Shown piece by piece: positions 32,345 to 40,389 of a DNA stretch of 46,398 bases. A program made the position numbers and the translations under genes. The notes under the pieces are model-generated. The model was not told the origin of the DNA. It did not search any database and saw only the letters and a list, made by a program, of their open reading frames with translations. Origin of the DNA: Acidobacteriota bacterium (GTDB taxonomy: Bacteria > Acidobacteriota > Blastocatellia > UBA7656); contig JBBPIG010000027.1 in NCBI GenBank assembly GCA_038040445.1, positions 45,202-91,599 on the forward strand. The letters are read 5' to 3'. Each line of letters starts with the position of its first letter. Positions within the stretch are counted from its first letter, which is position 1.

Positions 32345-35036
32345 ACGGACTTATCCCGCGTCTCCCTACAAGGGACTGGCAGCATACTCGGAAGAGGATG
32401 CCCCGTTCTTTTTCGGGCGCGAAGAAGAGCGACGAAACATCATCAGCAACCTGACGGCCTCGCGCTTGACATTGCTATACGGCGCAAGCGGCGTTGGCAA
32501 GAGTTCAGTCCTCCGCGCAGGCGTCGTCCCCGATCTGCGCCGGCTTGCGAGAAAGAACAGTGATGAAAGCGGCTCGCCCGAATTCGCCGTAGCCGTGTTC
32601 AATACCTGGCGCGATGACCCGGTTGGCCGTTTGACAGCCTGTGTTCGCGAGTCAGTCATTAAGACCTTGGACGACCAGACAGTTGACCAGGTGCCACCAC
32701 CAAGCTCGCTCGTCGACACCTTTCGAGCGTGGACAAAACTAGTCGGCGGAACGCTGCTCGTCATCCTCGATCAGTTCGAGGATTTTTTTCTGTATCACCG
32801 GAATGAGAAAGGCGAAGGAAGCTTCGCGACTGAGTTTTCGCGTCTTGTCAATTGCCGTGACCTAAGAGTCAATTTCCTCATTTCGGTTCGTGACGATACG
32901 TATTCGAGACTCGACTTCCTAGAGAAGGACATACCTGGCCTCTTCGATAATTTCCTGCGCATTCCGTACCTCGACCGAGAAGCTACCCGCGCGGCTATTA
33001 TCAAACCGATTGAACAATACAATCGATTCTACGGAGCAGGCAGAAAACGAATCAGCATCGAGTCCGAACTGGTCGAGGAAGTCCTGAAAGGACCATCCAA
33101 GGCAAAGGCCTTGCACAGCGACCAGGAGCAGGCAGGAGTCGCCAACGCAGGTGCGATCATTGAAACTCCATTCCTGCAATTGGTGATGACCTCCTTGTGG
33201 AAAGAGGAGATGCGGTTGGGTTCGACCACGCTCAGGCTGGAAACGCTCAACCGCCTCGGCGGCGTGGACAGCATCGTGGAGACGCATCTAAGCGAGGCGA
33301 TGAAAAAGCTGTCGAGGAAAGAGCGGGCAATCGCGGCTTCCGTCTTTCATTACCTGGTCACACCGTCCGGCCACAAGATGGCCTATGCTGTTTCCGATCT
33401 AGCCAAGCAAGCACAATTGGATCAAAGAGAAACTACCGAGCTGCTGGAGAAGCTGGCGCGTGGGGACAACCGCATTCTGCGGCCATTCGCTCTTCCCGAA
33501 CGTCAGGATGAACAATTCTATGAGATATCCCTCGATGTGCTTGCCACGCCAATCCTGGACTGGCGGACGCGCGCCGAAGAGAAGGCCAGGTTCGCTGTAC
33601 GCCTGCGCATATTGACATTAGCGCTGATCGTGATGTCTCTGCTGACGGCCGCAGGGTTTGTGTACGCGAGGACGGAACGAGCTCTGCGTCGAGAAGAGGA
33701 GGCAAAACTTCGGGCAGTTAAGGCCAGTAATGTGAGTAGCCAGGTTCTGGCTCAGCTATACAAAGTATTAGTTGGAAGCGAGGACCCTGACGTCGCGAGG
33801 AAAAATGCGAAGGAAACGCTGGGCAAGCTCAACGAAGCGCGCGAAACCTATCGGATAGATGGGAGTCGAACGGGTGAAGGAATAGCGCTCAACAACCTGG
33901 CAGGGTTTTACCGTTTACTAGGCGGATCATACGCGGCCATAGAGGACTTTAAGCAGGCGGAGAGTAACTACCAGCAGGCGCAAGAAAACTACCAGCAGGC
34001 GCTTGAAATCCTGACGGATGCCCTCGGCCCGGACCATACGGAAGTAGCCACCAGTCTCACGGGCTCGGCGGTGGTTTACACCTATCAAGGTAAGTATGCC
34101 GAGGCCGAGCCGCTTCTCGAGCAATCGCTGATGATCCTAATCAACGCTTTGGGGTCAGATGACCGGTACTTGGCCGACGCAATCATGAACCTGGCCGAGT
34201 GCTACGAGAGTCAAGGCAAGTACTACCAGGCTGAGCCTCGATACAAGCGTGCGTTGGAGATTCGGAGGAACAAGCTTGGCGAGAATCATACCGAGTTGGC
34301 TGAGAGCTTATATCAACTGGCCGGGCTCTACTTTGAGCGAGGTAAGTACGCCGAAGCTGAACCGCTCTTCAAGCAGGCGTTGGCGATTTGGGAGCGTGAT
34401 AAGTCGGACATCCGGGATGCTGCCACCAGTCTTGACGCTCTGTCAGCACTCTACCGCGAAAAGGGTAATCTCGCCGAAGCCGAGCGGTATCTGAATCTAG
34501 CCTGGGAGATTCACAAAGACTTCATAGAACGGGACAAATTTTCAGTTGCTTATCACTTTGAGAATGTGGGACTGCTATACGACGCTCAAGACAATCCCAA
34601 CGCCGAGACGGCTTACAATGCCGCAGTTGTAATTTGGACGAGGGCCTTGGGTAAGAATCATCCGACCAGAGCGTTTGGGCTTAGTAAACTGGCGTCCTAT
34701 TGCTATAAGCACGGCAGGTTTAGCGATGCCGAGCGGCTCTTCAGCGAAGCATTAACAATTCAGCAAGCCTTGCCCGATTCCCCTGAGCTTGCACAAACGT
34801 CATACGGCCTTGCGCGAATCTATACTGATCAACTGAAGTACGTTGAAGCCGAGCCGCTCTTCAAGCAGGCGCTGGCTATCCAGGAGAAGGCGATACCGGA
34901 GCATCCCGACTTCGCTGCCACGCTCGACGCGTACGCTGACCTGCTGAGTAAGACCGAGCGCAACGCCGCCGCCGATGTATTACGGAACCGCGCGGAGCAG
35001 ATTCGGCAGAACCACCTGAAAGCAAATCCCAGGTAA
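32337..35036 (+). CDS. nSTAND-type P-loop NTPase with transmembrane helix and TPR repeats
   Basis: An 899-residue protein. The start SPYKGLAAYSEEDAPFFFGR is the hallmark of novel STAND (nSTAND1) NTPases. Walker A is GASGVGKSS (from G49), Walker B is LLVILDQFEDFF (D145), and a winged-helix-like region follows up to about 415. One hydrophobic helix (ILTLALIVMSLLTAAGFVYA, about 424-444) precedes a coiled segment. Eight or more tetratricopeptide repeats of the kinesin-light-chain type then run to the end (GKYAEAEPLLEQSL, GKYYQAEPRYKRALEI, GKYAEAEPLFKQAL). STAND proteins oligomerise on sensing a ligand and activate effectors, here presumably the CHAT-SIR2 protein. ATG 32337 lies within the previous gene's end. 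Confidence 0.88.
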   Translation: MSERTYPASPYKGLAAYSEEDAPFFFGREEERRNIISNLTASRLTLLYGASGVGKSSVLRAGVVPDLRRLARKNSDESGSPEFAVAVFNTWRDDPVGRLTACVRESVIKTLDDQTVDQVPPPSSLVDTFRAWTKLVGGTLLVILDQFEDFFLYHRNEKGEGSFATEFSRLVNCRDLRVNFLISVRDDTYSRLDFLEKDIPGLFDNFLRIPYLDREATRAAIIKPIEQYNRFYGAGRKRISIESELVEEVLKGPSKAKALHSDQEQAGVANAGAIIETPFLQLVMTSLWKEEMRLGSTTLRLETLNRLGGVDSIVETHLSEAMKKLSRKERAIAASVFHYLVTPSGHKMAYAVSDLAKQAQLDQRETTELLEKLARGDNRILRPFALPERQDEQFYEISLDVLATPILDWRTRAEEKARFAVRLRILTLALIVMSLLTAAGFVYARTERALRREEEAKLRAVKASNVSSQVLAQLYKVLVGSEDPDVARKNAKETLGKLNEARETYRIDGSRTGEGIALNNLAGFYRLLGGSYAAIEDFKQAESNYQQAQENYQQALEILTDALGPDHTEVATSLTGSAVVYTYQGKYAEAEPLLEQSLMILINALGSDDRYLADAIMNLAECYESQGKYYQAEPRYKRALEIRRNKLGENHTELAESLYQLAGLYFERGKYAEAEPLFKQALAIWERDKSDIRDAATSLDALSALYREKGNLAEAERYLNLAWEIHKDFIERDKFSVAYHFENVGLLYDAQDNPNAETAYNAAVVIWTRALGKNHPTRAFGLSKLASYCYKHGRFSDAERLFSEALTIQQALPDSPELAQTSYGLARIYTDQLKYVEAEPLFKQALAIQEKAIPEHPDFAATLDAYADLLSKTERNAAADVLRNRAEQIRQNHLKANPR

Positions 35037-35078
35037 CTGATAAAGGCCTCCCTTGTCCCTTCGTACAAGTAGCGTTTC

Positions 35079-35107
35079 TTGACAATGCCAGGGGTGCGGA
35101 TTATATT
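35079..35107 (+). promoter_or_regulatory. Strong sigma-70 promoter of hslVU
   Basis: TTGACA at 35079-35084 and TATATT at 35102-35107 are separated by exactly 17 bases. The start point would fall near 35113-35115, essentially on the first ATG of hslV. This implies a leaderless transcript or a later start codon. Confidence 0.75.
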
Positions 35108-35114
35108 CGCCATC

Positions 35115-35678
35115 ATGTCAGTAAAGCGTTCCCGCCCACCCGCGCGACCCAGGGTGCGTAGCACAACGATACTCGCAGTACGCAGAGATAATCGCGTTGC
35201 AGTCGCGGGTGATGGCCAGGTAACTTTCGATAAGACAGTAATGAAATCGGGCGCCCGAAAGGTTCGCCGCCTTTACAACGACAAGATCATCGCGGGTTTC
35301 GCAGGCTCGACCGCTGACGCCTTTACCCTGTTCACGAGGTTCGAAGCAAAGCTCGAGCAGTATCACGGACAATTGCAGCGCTCGGCTGTTGAGCTTGGCA
35401 AGGAATGGCGCACGGACAAGTACCTGCGTCATCTTGAAGCCTTGCTGATCATCGCCGACGAGAACACCTCTCTGATTCTTTCTGGCGGGGGCGACGTAAT
35501 AGAACCCGACGACGGCGTAGTCGCTATCGGATCCGGAGGACCTTACGCCACGGCCGCGGCCCGCGCGCTGCTTCGCCATACTGATCTCTCAGCGAGGGAC
35601 ATTGTCCAGGAGGCAATGAAGATCGCCAGCGAGATTTGCATCTACACCAATTTCGACCTGGTAATCGAGGAGTTATAA
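35115..35678 (+). CDS. hslV: ATP-dependent protease proteolytic subunit HslV
   Basis: A proteasome-type Ntn threonine peptidase that forms a dodecamer and works with HslU. The conserved mature start TTILAVRRD is at residues 17-25, with Thr17 as the nucleophile if ATG 35115 is used. [36 protein letters not shown] and [16 protein letters not shown] are classic HslV blocks. The 16-residue basic leader ([13 protein letters not shown]) is longer than usual. The strong promoter places the transcript start at about 35114, so GTG 35154, giving a two-residue extension before Thr-Thr after the initiator, is a serious alternative start. It is followed 51 bases later by hslU. Confidence 0.95.
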   Translation: MSVKRSRPPARPRVRSTTILAVRRDNRVAVAGDGQVTFDKTVMKSGARKVRRLYNDKIIAGFAGSTADAFTLFTRFEAKLEQYHGQLQRSAVELGKEWRTDKYLRHLEALLIIADENTSLILSGGGDVIEPDDGVVAIGSGGPYATAAARALLRHTDLSARDIVQEAMKIASEICIYTNFDLVIEEL

Positions 35679-35729
35679 TCTAACAATCATCGCGGGCAAC
35701 TGTATTCAGCCGCGTTCAGCTACATCACT

Positions 35730-37115
35730 ATGGTCATCTATCTATCCGGTGAAGTGAAGGATCAACCAAGGCTCGACGAAATGACTCCCCGTCAGATCGT
35801 CGCCGAACTGGACAAGTACGTCGTCGGCCAGCACGCCGCCAAGCGCGCGGTTGCTATTGCGCTTCGCAACCGCATTCGGCGGCAGAAGTTGCCCGCGGAA
35901 CTCGCACAGGACGTCATACCCAAGAACATAATAATGATCGGCTCGACTGGCATTGGGAAGACCGAAATCGCACGCCGCCTGGCGCGGCTTTCCAACTCGC
36001 CGTTCTTGAAGGTCGAGGCTTCGAAGTTCACGGAGGTCGGTTACGTAGGGCGCGATGTCGAGTCGATGATCAGGGACCTGGTTGAGATTGGAGTCGATTT
36101 GGTGCGCGAAGAGAAGATCGCCGAGGTTGCTGAAAAGGCGGAACAGAACGCCGAAGAACGGATGCTCGATCTGCTTCTACCCCGAACCAAACAGATCGAA
36201 GAGCCCGAGAACGATTCTTCCTACGAGCAATTCGAACGCACGCGTGAGAAGCTACGTCAGCAATTGCGCGAGGGACGTTTGAACGCGCGGATAGTCGAGC
36301 TTGAGGTTCAGGAGCGGGCCAATCCTGGGCACTTCGAGATCTACACGCCACAGGGCATTGAAGAGATGGACATTAATCTGCGCGACATGTTTCCCAATAT
36401 GTTCGGCGGACGCCCTAAGTCCAGGAAGTTGAGCGTGGAGGAGGCAATGGAGTACCTCGTCCAGGAGGAAGAACAGAAGCTGATCGACATGGATCAGGTC
36501 GCTCGCTTGTCGATCGAACGCGTCGAATCAACGGGTATCATCTTCCTCGATGAGATTGACAAGATCGCGGGCCGCGAAGGCGGTCAAGGCCCGGACGTAT
36601 CGCGCGAAGGCGTTCAGCGCGACATCCTGCCTATAGTTGAAGGTACAACTGTTAACACCCGTTACGGTATGGTCAAGACCGATCACATACTGTTCATAGC
36701 GGCGGGCGCGTTTCACGTCTCGAAACCTTCTGACTTGATTCCCGAGCTTCAAGGACGCTTCCCAATTCGCGTTGAGTTGAAGCCGCTCACTATCGACGAC
36801 TTCAAGCGCATCCTCACCGAGCCGAAGAACTCCCTGGTGCGACAGTACACCGCTTTGCTGGGGACGGAGGGTATAGACATCAAGTTTGACGATGAAGCGA
36901 TTGACTCCATCGCGCGTTTCGCCTTCTCGGTCAACGAGCAGACCGAAGACATCGGCGCGCGCAGACTTCACACTATTATGGAGACGCTGCTGGACGAATA
37001 CTCGTTCGAGGGACCGGACCTTGAAGATAAGAACGTGAACATAGACGCTGCCTACGTCTACAAGCAACTGGCCGAGATAGTGAAGAACGAGGATCTCAGC
37101 CGGTACATACTGTGA
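35730..37115 (+). CDS. hslU: ATP-dependent protease ATPase subunit HslU
   Basis: A 461-residue AAA+ unfoldase feeding HslV. The N-terminus has [20 protein letters not shown]. Walker A is GSTGIGKTE (G71-K77-T78), with Ser replacing the usual Pro. [16 protein letters not shown] is the pore-loop block (GYVG). An I-domain spans about 110-235. Walker B is [11 protein letters not shown] (D274, E275). Sensor and C-terminal blocks end with [20 protein letters not shown] and a C-terminal tail SRYIL, which docks into HslV. ATG 35730 lacks a clear ribosome site; ATG 35781 is possible but would shorten the N-domain. Its stop overlaps the next gene's GTG. Confidence 0.96.
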   Translation: MVIYLSGEVKDQPRLDEMTPRQIVAELDKYVVGQHAAKRAVAIALRNRIRRQKLPAELAQDVIPKNIIMIGSTGIGKTEIARRLARLSNSPFLKVEASKFTEVGYVGRDVESMIRDLVEIGVDLVREEKIAEVAEKAEQNAEERMLDLLLPRTKQIEEPENDSSYEQFERTREKLRQQLREGRLNARIVELEVQERANPGHFEIYTPQGIEEMDINLRDMFPNMFGGRPKSRKLSVEEAMEYLVQEEEQKLIDMDQVARLSIERVESTGIIFLDEIDKIAGREGGQGPDVSREGVQRDILPIVEGTTVNTRYGMVKTDHILFIAAGAFHVSKPSDLIPELQGRFPIRVELKPLTIDDFKRILTEPKNSLVRQYTALLGTEGIDIKFDDEAIDSIARFAFSVNEQTEDIGARRLHTIMETLLDEYSFEGPDLEDKNVNIDAAYVYKQLAEIVKNEDLSRYIL

Positions 37116-38314
37116 GCCACATCCCGCTAGCGATTTGCTCCCGACGCGCGGGCCATCAGCTTATCAGGAATCGCTCTATTGGCGCCCATCCGGTCTCTTT
37201 GCGCGGCGGGTATCGCTTCCTACACCTCAATGCTTTGATTTGGGTTTTGAGCGCCGGGCTCGTCTGTGCATCGTGCGGAAAGGTTGGCGCGCCAGTCCCG
37301 CCCTCGCGTCTCACCGAACGCACATCGGATCTGACGGCGATCCAGCGTGGCGCGAGCATATTGTTGTCCTGGCCATCGCCCGCGCTGGTCCAGGACCAGT
37401 CAAGCCGTTTCTACATCTCACGCGTAGACATCTATCGCCTGAACGAGCGCCGCGATCAGGAAGCGGTCCTCGACCCAGATGATTACGAAGAGACTGCTCA
37501 GGTGATCGGCTTTTTGGATCGAGCCACAATTGAAGATCAGGCGAAGACTCTTGGTCATCTGCAATTCACGGATGCGGTGAACCTGACAAGCTCCAAACAG
37601 CTCGCGAACACGCGGCTGCGCTACGGTGTTCGGTATGTCAACAAACGTGGTCAAGTGGCGTCCTTCTCAAACACTGTAGCACTCGAAGCCGCGCCGGGAA
37701 TTGCAATGCCCCCGACTGGATTGGACGCGATCGGGACTCAAGACGCGATCGCGATCTCTTGGAGTCCGCCTCCCGCTAACGTTGATGGCGTCACTCCCGC
37801 CTCTGTGGTCAGCTACAACGTTTATCGGCGATCGGCGAAGCGCGACTTCGGCGGCGAGCTGCTCAACGCCGAGCCGGTAACCGGCACAAGCTTCGTTGAT
37901 TTCAGATTCCAGTACCTGATGGACTATGTTTATTTTGTGCGCGCCCTCTCTCAAGGGGCAAACGGATTGATCGAGAGCGCCGACAGCGAGCCGCTGCCGT
38001 TCGCACCTATCGACAAGTTTCCGCCCTCCGCTCCCGATCCGGTTTCAATCGCCTCTGCAAATGGAACCATCAGCCTGTTCTGGCCGAGCAGCCCCGAGCG
38101 CGATGTGATCGGATACAACGTCTACAGATCGGACGTGGCCGGCGCGCCTGACCCGAACTGGACTAAGCTCAACGATCAGCCCATTACTCCGGTAACGTTC
38201 AGGGATGATCGAGTTGTCATTGACCAAACGTACTTCTATAGACTAACGGCCGTCGATCGCTTTAATAACGAGAGCGCGCGGTCGCGCATCGTCAGCGAAA
38301 CTGCGCATCCGTGA
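37112..38314 (+). CDS. Fibronectin type III lipoprotein
   Basis: An exported protein with three fibronectin type III-like domains: about 70-190 ([20 protein letters not shown]), 195-295 ([26 protein letters not shown]) and 300-398 ([20 protein letters not shown]). A hydrophobic signal ends in a lipobox-like [12 protein letters not shown] at Cys56. The GTG at 37112 overlaps the hslU stop, but it puts 40 residues ahead of the hydrophobic core. A TTG at 37199 (then [16 protein letters not shown]) gives a more normal lipoprotein signal and may be the true start. Adhesion or protein binding at the envelope is the likely role; the link to HslVU is positional only. Confidence 0.8.
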   Translation: MSHIPLAICSRRAGHQLIRNRSIGAHPVSLRGGYRFLHLNALIWVLSAGLVCASCGKVGAPVPPSRLTERTSDLTAIQRGASILLSWPSPALVQDQSSRFYISRVDIYRLNERRDQEAVLDPDDYEETAQVIGFLDRATIEDQAKTLGHLQFTDAVNLTSSKQLANTRLRYGVRYVNKRGQVASFSNTVALEAAPGIAMPPTGLDAIGTQDAIAISWSPPPANVDGVTPASVVSYNVYRRSAKRDFGGELLNAEPVTGTSFVDFRFQYLMDYVYFVRALSQGANGLIESADSEPLPFAPIDKFPPSAPDPVSIASANGTISLFWPSSPERDVIGYNVYRSDVAGAPDPNWTKLNDQPITPVTFRDDRVVIDQTYFYRLTAVDRFNNESARSRIVSETAHP

Positions 38315-38375
38315 TGGCGGACCCGAGTACAGGCTTCGCCATAGCGAGGGTTACTCGACTGAAAGGATGGATTGT

Positions 38376-39383
38376 ATGCCTACCGTCACCTACGTTCTTG
38401 ATAACAAGGCGGTCGAAGCCGATCCGGCCGAGACCATTCTTCGAGTGTCGCTACGCACAGGAATCCCGCATGCGCACGCTTGCGGCGGCAATGCTCGGTG
38501 TTCGACTTGTCGTGTTTTGATTTCCGAAGGGCTCGAACACTGCGTTCCTCGCAACGACAAAGAGCAACAGCTTGCCGACCGGCTGCACTTTACTGCCGAA
38601 ATTCGATTGGCCTGCCAGACAACGATCAGCAAAGACGTCAAGCTCCGGCGTCTGGTCCTCGACGACGAAGATCTTCAACTGACCGACCAGCGAACTATGG
38701 GACAAGCGCCCACCGCAGTCGGTGAAGAGAGGCAGCTCGCGGTATTGTTTTCCGACATTCGCGGCTTCACTCCTTTCGCCGAAGAGCTTCCCCCTTATGA
38801 CGTCGTCCATGTGCTGAATCGCTACTTTCATGAGATGGGACAGGTGATCAATCGCAACGGCGGGCACATCGACAATTACATGGGCGACGGGCTGATGGCT
38901 CTCTTCGGAATGGAAGACTCAAACGGGGCCGCGCTGCAAGCCGTCAAAGCCGGGCTCCAGATGCAAGCGGCGATGGAACATCTCAAGCCCTACCTTCAGA
39001 CGATCTACGCCAAGAGCTCTAACATCGGAGTGGGCATCCACTTTGGCGATGTAGTAGTTGGGGCTATCGGCGCTCAGAGTTTGAAACGAGTGACCGCCAT
39101 TGGGGATGCTGTTAATCTCGCCAGCCGAATTGAAGCCGCAAATAAGCAAGCCGGGACGGGGCTACTGATCTCAGAAGAGACTTACCAAGAAGTAAAAGAG
39201 CGCGTCCGCCTGGGCAAGACCATTCGCGTGACGCTTCCAGGCAAGACCGGTGAATTTTCTCTCCACGAAGTGGTCGGGTTATCAGATTCGATTGCGTACG
39301 CTTTCGGACGAGTAACCGAAAAGACAACCGTCTGGCCCTCGCCTTTCCTTCTAGTTGCAGCCGACGCCAACCCGAACGACTAG
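38376..39383 (+). CDS. Ferredoxin-adenylate/guanylate cyclase fusion
   Basis: A 335-residue cytosolic protein. Residues 1-95 are a [2Fe-2S] ferredoxin domain with ACGGNARCSTCRV (C36, C42, C45) and C80 in RLACQT; the Cx5Cx2C spacing is adrenodoxin-like. From about 115 comes a class III nucleotide cyclase domain: LFSDIRGFT (metal D127), DNYMGDGLMALFG (D171), and GDAVNLASRIEAANK (Asn and Arg that stabilise the transition state). The residue that usually helps choose adenine, a Lys before the MGD motif, is Asn168 here. The iron-sulphur domain suggests redox or oxygen control of cAMP or cGMP synthesis. ATG 38376 follows GAAAGG. Confidence 0.92.
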   Translation: MPTVTYVLDNKAVEADPAETILRVSLRTGIPHAHACGGNARCSTCRVLISEGLEHCVPRNDKEQQLADRLHFTAEIRLACQTTISKDVKLRRLVLDDEDLQLTDQRTMGQAPTAVGEERQLAVLFSDIRGFTPFAEELPPYDVVHVLNRYFHEMGQVINRNGGHIDNYMGDGLMALFGMEDSNGAALQAVKAGLQMQAAMEHLKPYLQTIYAKSSNIGVGIHFGDVVVGAIGAQSLKRVTAIGDAVNLASRIEAANKQAGTGLLISEETYQEVKERVRLGKTIRVTLPGKTGEFSLHEVVGLSDSIAYAFGRVTEKTTVWPSPFLLVAADANPND

Positions 39384-39512
39384 GCCAGCTACACAGCTAC
39401 GCGTTGTCGTCCCGGCTTCCACGAATTTAGTGATCCAATGAAGCGTCCAGAAACTGCATTTCGAGTGGAGCCCTCTGGTCGCGAGAGTGGTAGTCTAAGC
39501 GGAAGGGTCATC

Positions 39513-39607
39513 CGATAACGCGGCATTATGTTCGTCGACGCAGCGCGCGTGCCACTAAAAAAAGCCAGTGGCACTTGCGCTACACGACAACATAATACGC
39601 GTTATCG
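39513..39607. repeat. Large imperfect inverted repeat (hairpin)
   Basis: Arms of 44 and 41 bases (39513-39556 and 39567-39607) flank a ten-base A-rich loop. The outer ends CGATAACGCG/CGCGTTATCG, the ATTATGTT/AACATAAT blocks and the inner TGCCACT/AGTGGCA ends pair exactly; the middle is imperfect. It lies in a 421-base gap between the cyclase gene and the minus-strand toxin cluster and otherwise contains no gene. It has no T-run, so it is not a typical terminator. A folded recombination site, a MITE-like element or a structured RNA are possible. The rest of the gap (39384-39804) shows nothing else. Confidence 0.8.
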
Positions 39608-39804
39608 TACGCCCCGATATTCTCCTCGCGCTTGCGGCGGAAACTGCACCGCCGCCGCGCGCTCCGGTTCCCCACCCCCCTGCGCGCCACTCCGGTCGCC
39701 GAAGGTTGTTGCTTCGCGACTCTCCATTGAGCCGGTATCCCAGATTTATCAGTGAGTGAAGTTTAGAGGTCTCGGCCCCTCGACCTTGATTTACCCTGTT
39801 CTTA

Positions 39805-40311
39805 TCATTTTGTTGAGGACTTGGAGAAGTAGTTCCGACACTTTCGCTGTAAACTCTCCCGATTCTTACGGTTCTCTACGTACCCAAAGTACGCGTATAC
39901 TCCTTCGTCGGCAAAGCGTCTCCTTACACTGGCCGGTAGCATCTCCTCGAGGGCTCCGCCTGAAATGCGCAGAAAGATAAAAAAGGCTACGTCCCCAACC
40001 CTAAAGTTGTGATACGTTGGCGCCTGTCTGGGATCCTTCATTCTAGACGTATCAGTTATCTTGTTTAGAAGGCACGGAATGGCTTCTCGGCCCAAACGCA
40101 TTAGACCATTGTAGACCTCATCATCGACACGTTCGCCTTTGAAAGGCAAAACCTTTATTTCTGCTAGCCTCGCGCAAAGCTTCTCTGCTTCACGTCCAAC
40201 GTCGCTGGCCTGTCTGGATTCCACGACTTTGCCAGCGACAGTAGAGACTAGTACAAGGGGCAACGCAATCGCCGCCAAGACTTCGAGCCCAACGGACTTT
40301 CGAAATATCAT
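39805..40311 (-). CDS. Exported hypothetical protein, putative immunity protein for the RHS toxin
   Basis: A 168-residue protein with an N-terminal signal (MIFRKSVGLEVLAAIALPLV) and a small mature domain (REAEKLCARLAEIKVLPFKG, YNGLMRLGREAIPCLLNKIT, GDVAFFIFLRISGG). No family name is known to me. It directly follows the RHS gene on the same strand with a 78-base gap, the usual place for an immunity gene. An exported immunity protein would fit a toxin acting outside the cytoplasm. ATG 40311 is chosen since AAAGGAGCGGAG precedes it. The immunity role is inferred from position. Confidence 0.6.
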   Translation of the reverse strand: MIFRKSVGLEVLAAIALPLVLVSTVAGKVVESRQASDVGREAEKLCARLAEIKVLPFKGERVDDEVYNGLMRLGREAIPCLLNKITDTSRMKDPRQAPTYHNFRVGDVAFFIFLRISGGALEEMLPASVRRRFADEGVYAYFGYVENRKNRESLQRKCRNYFSKSSTK

Positions 40312-40389
40312 TACCGCTCCGCTCCTTTCAGTTCTGCAAGAAGTAAGGCGCTCTCGCGTCGTCGCGGAGTCAGCCCCCAATAATCCGTA

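Noticed and set aside
39513-39607. Calling the hairpin an integron attC site
   Set aside because: Only the mirrored AAC and GTT triplets fit. The flanking bases do not match the RYYYAAC and GTTRRRY consensus, and no integrase gene is in the window.
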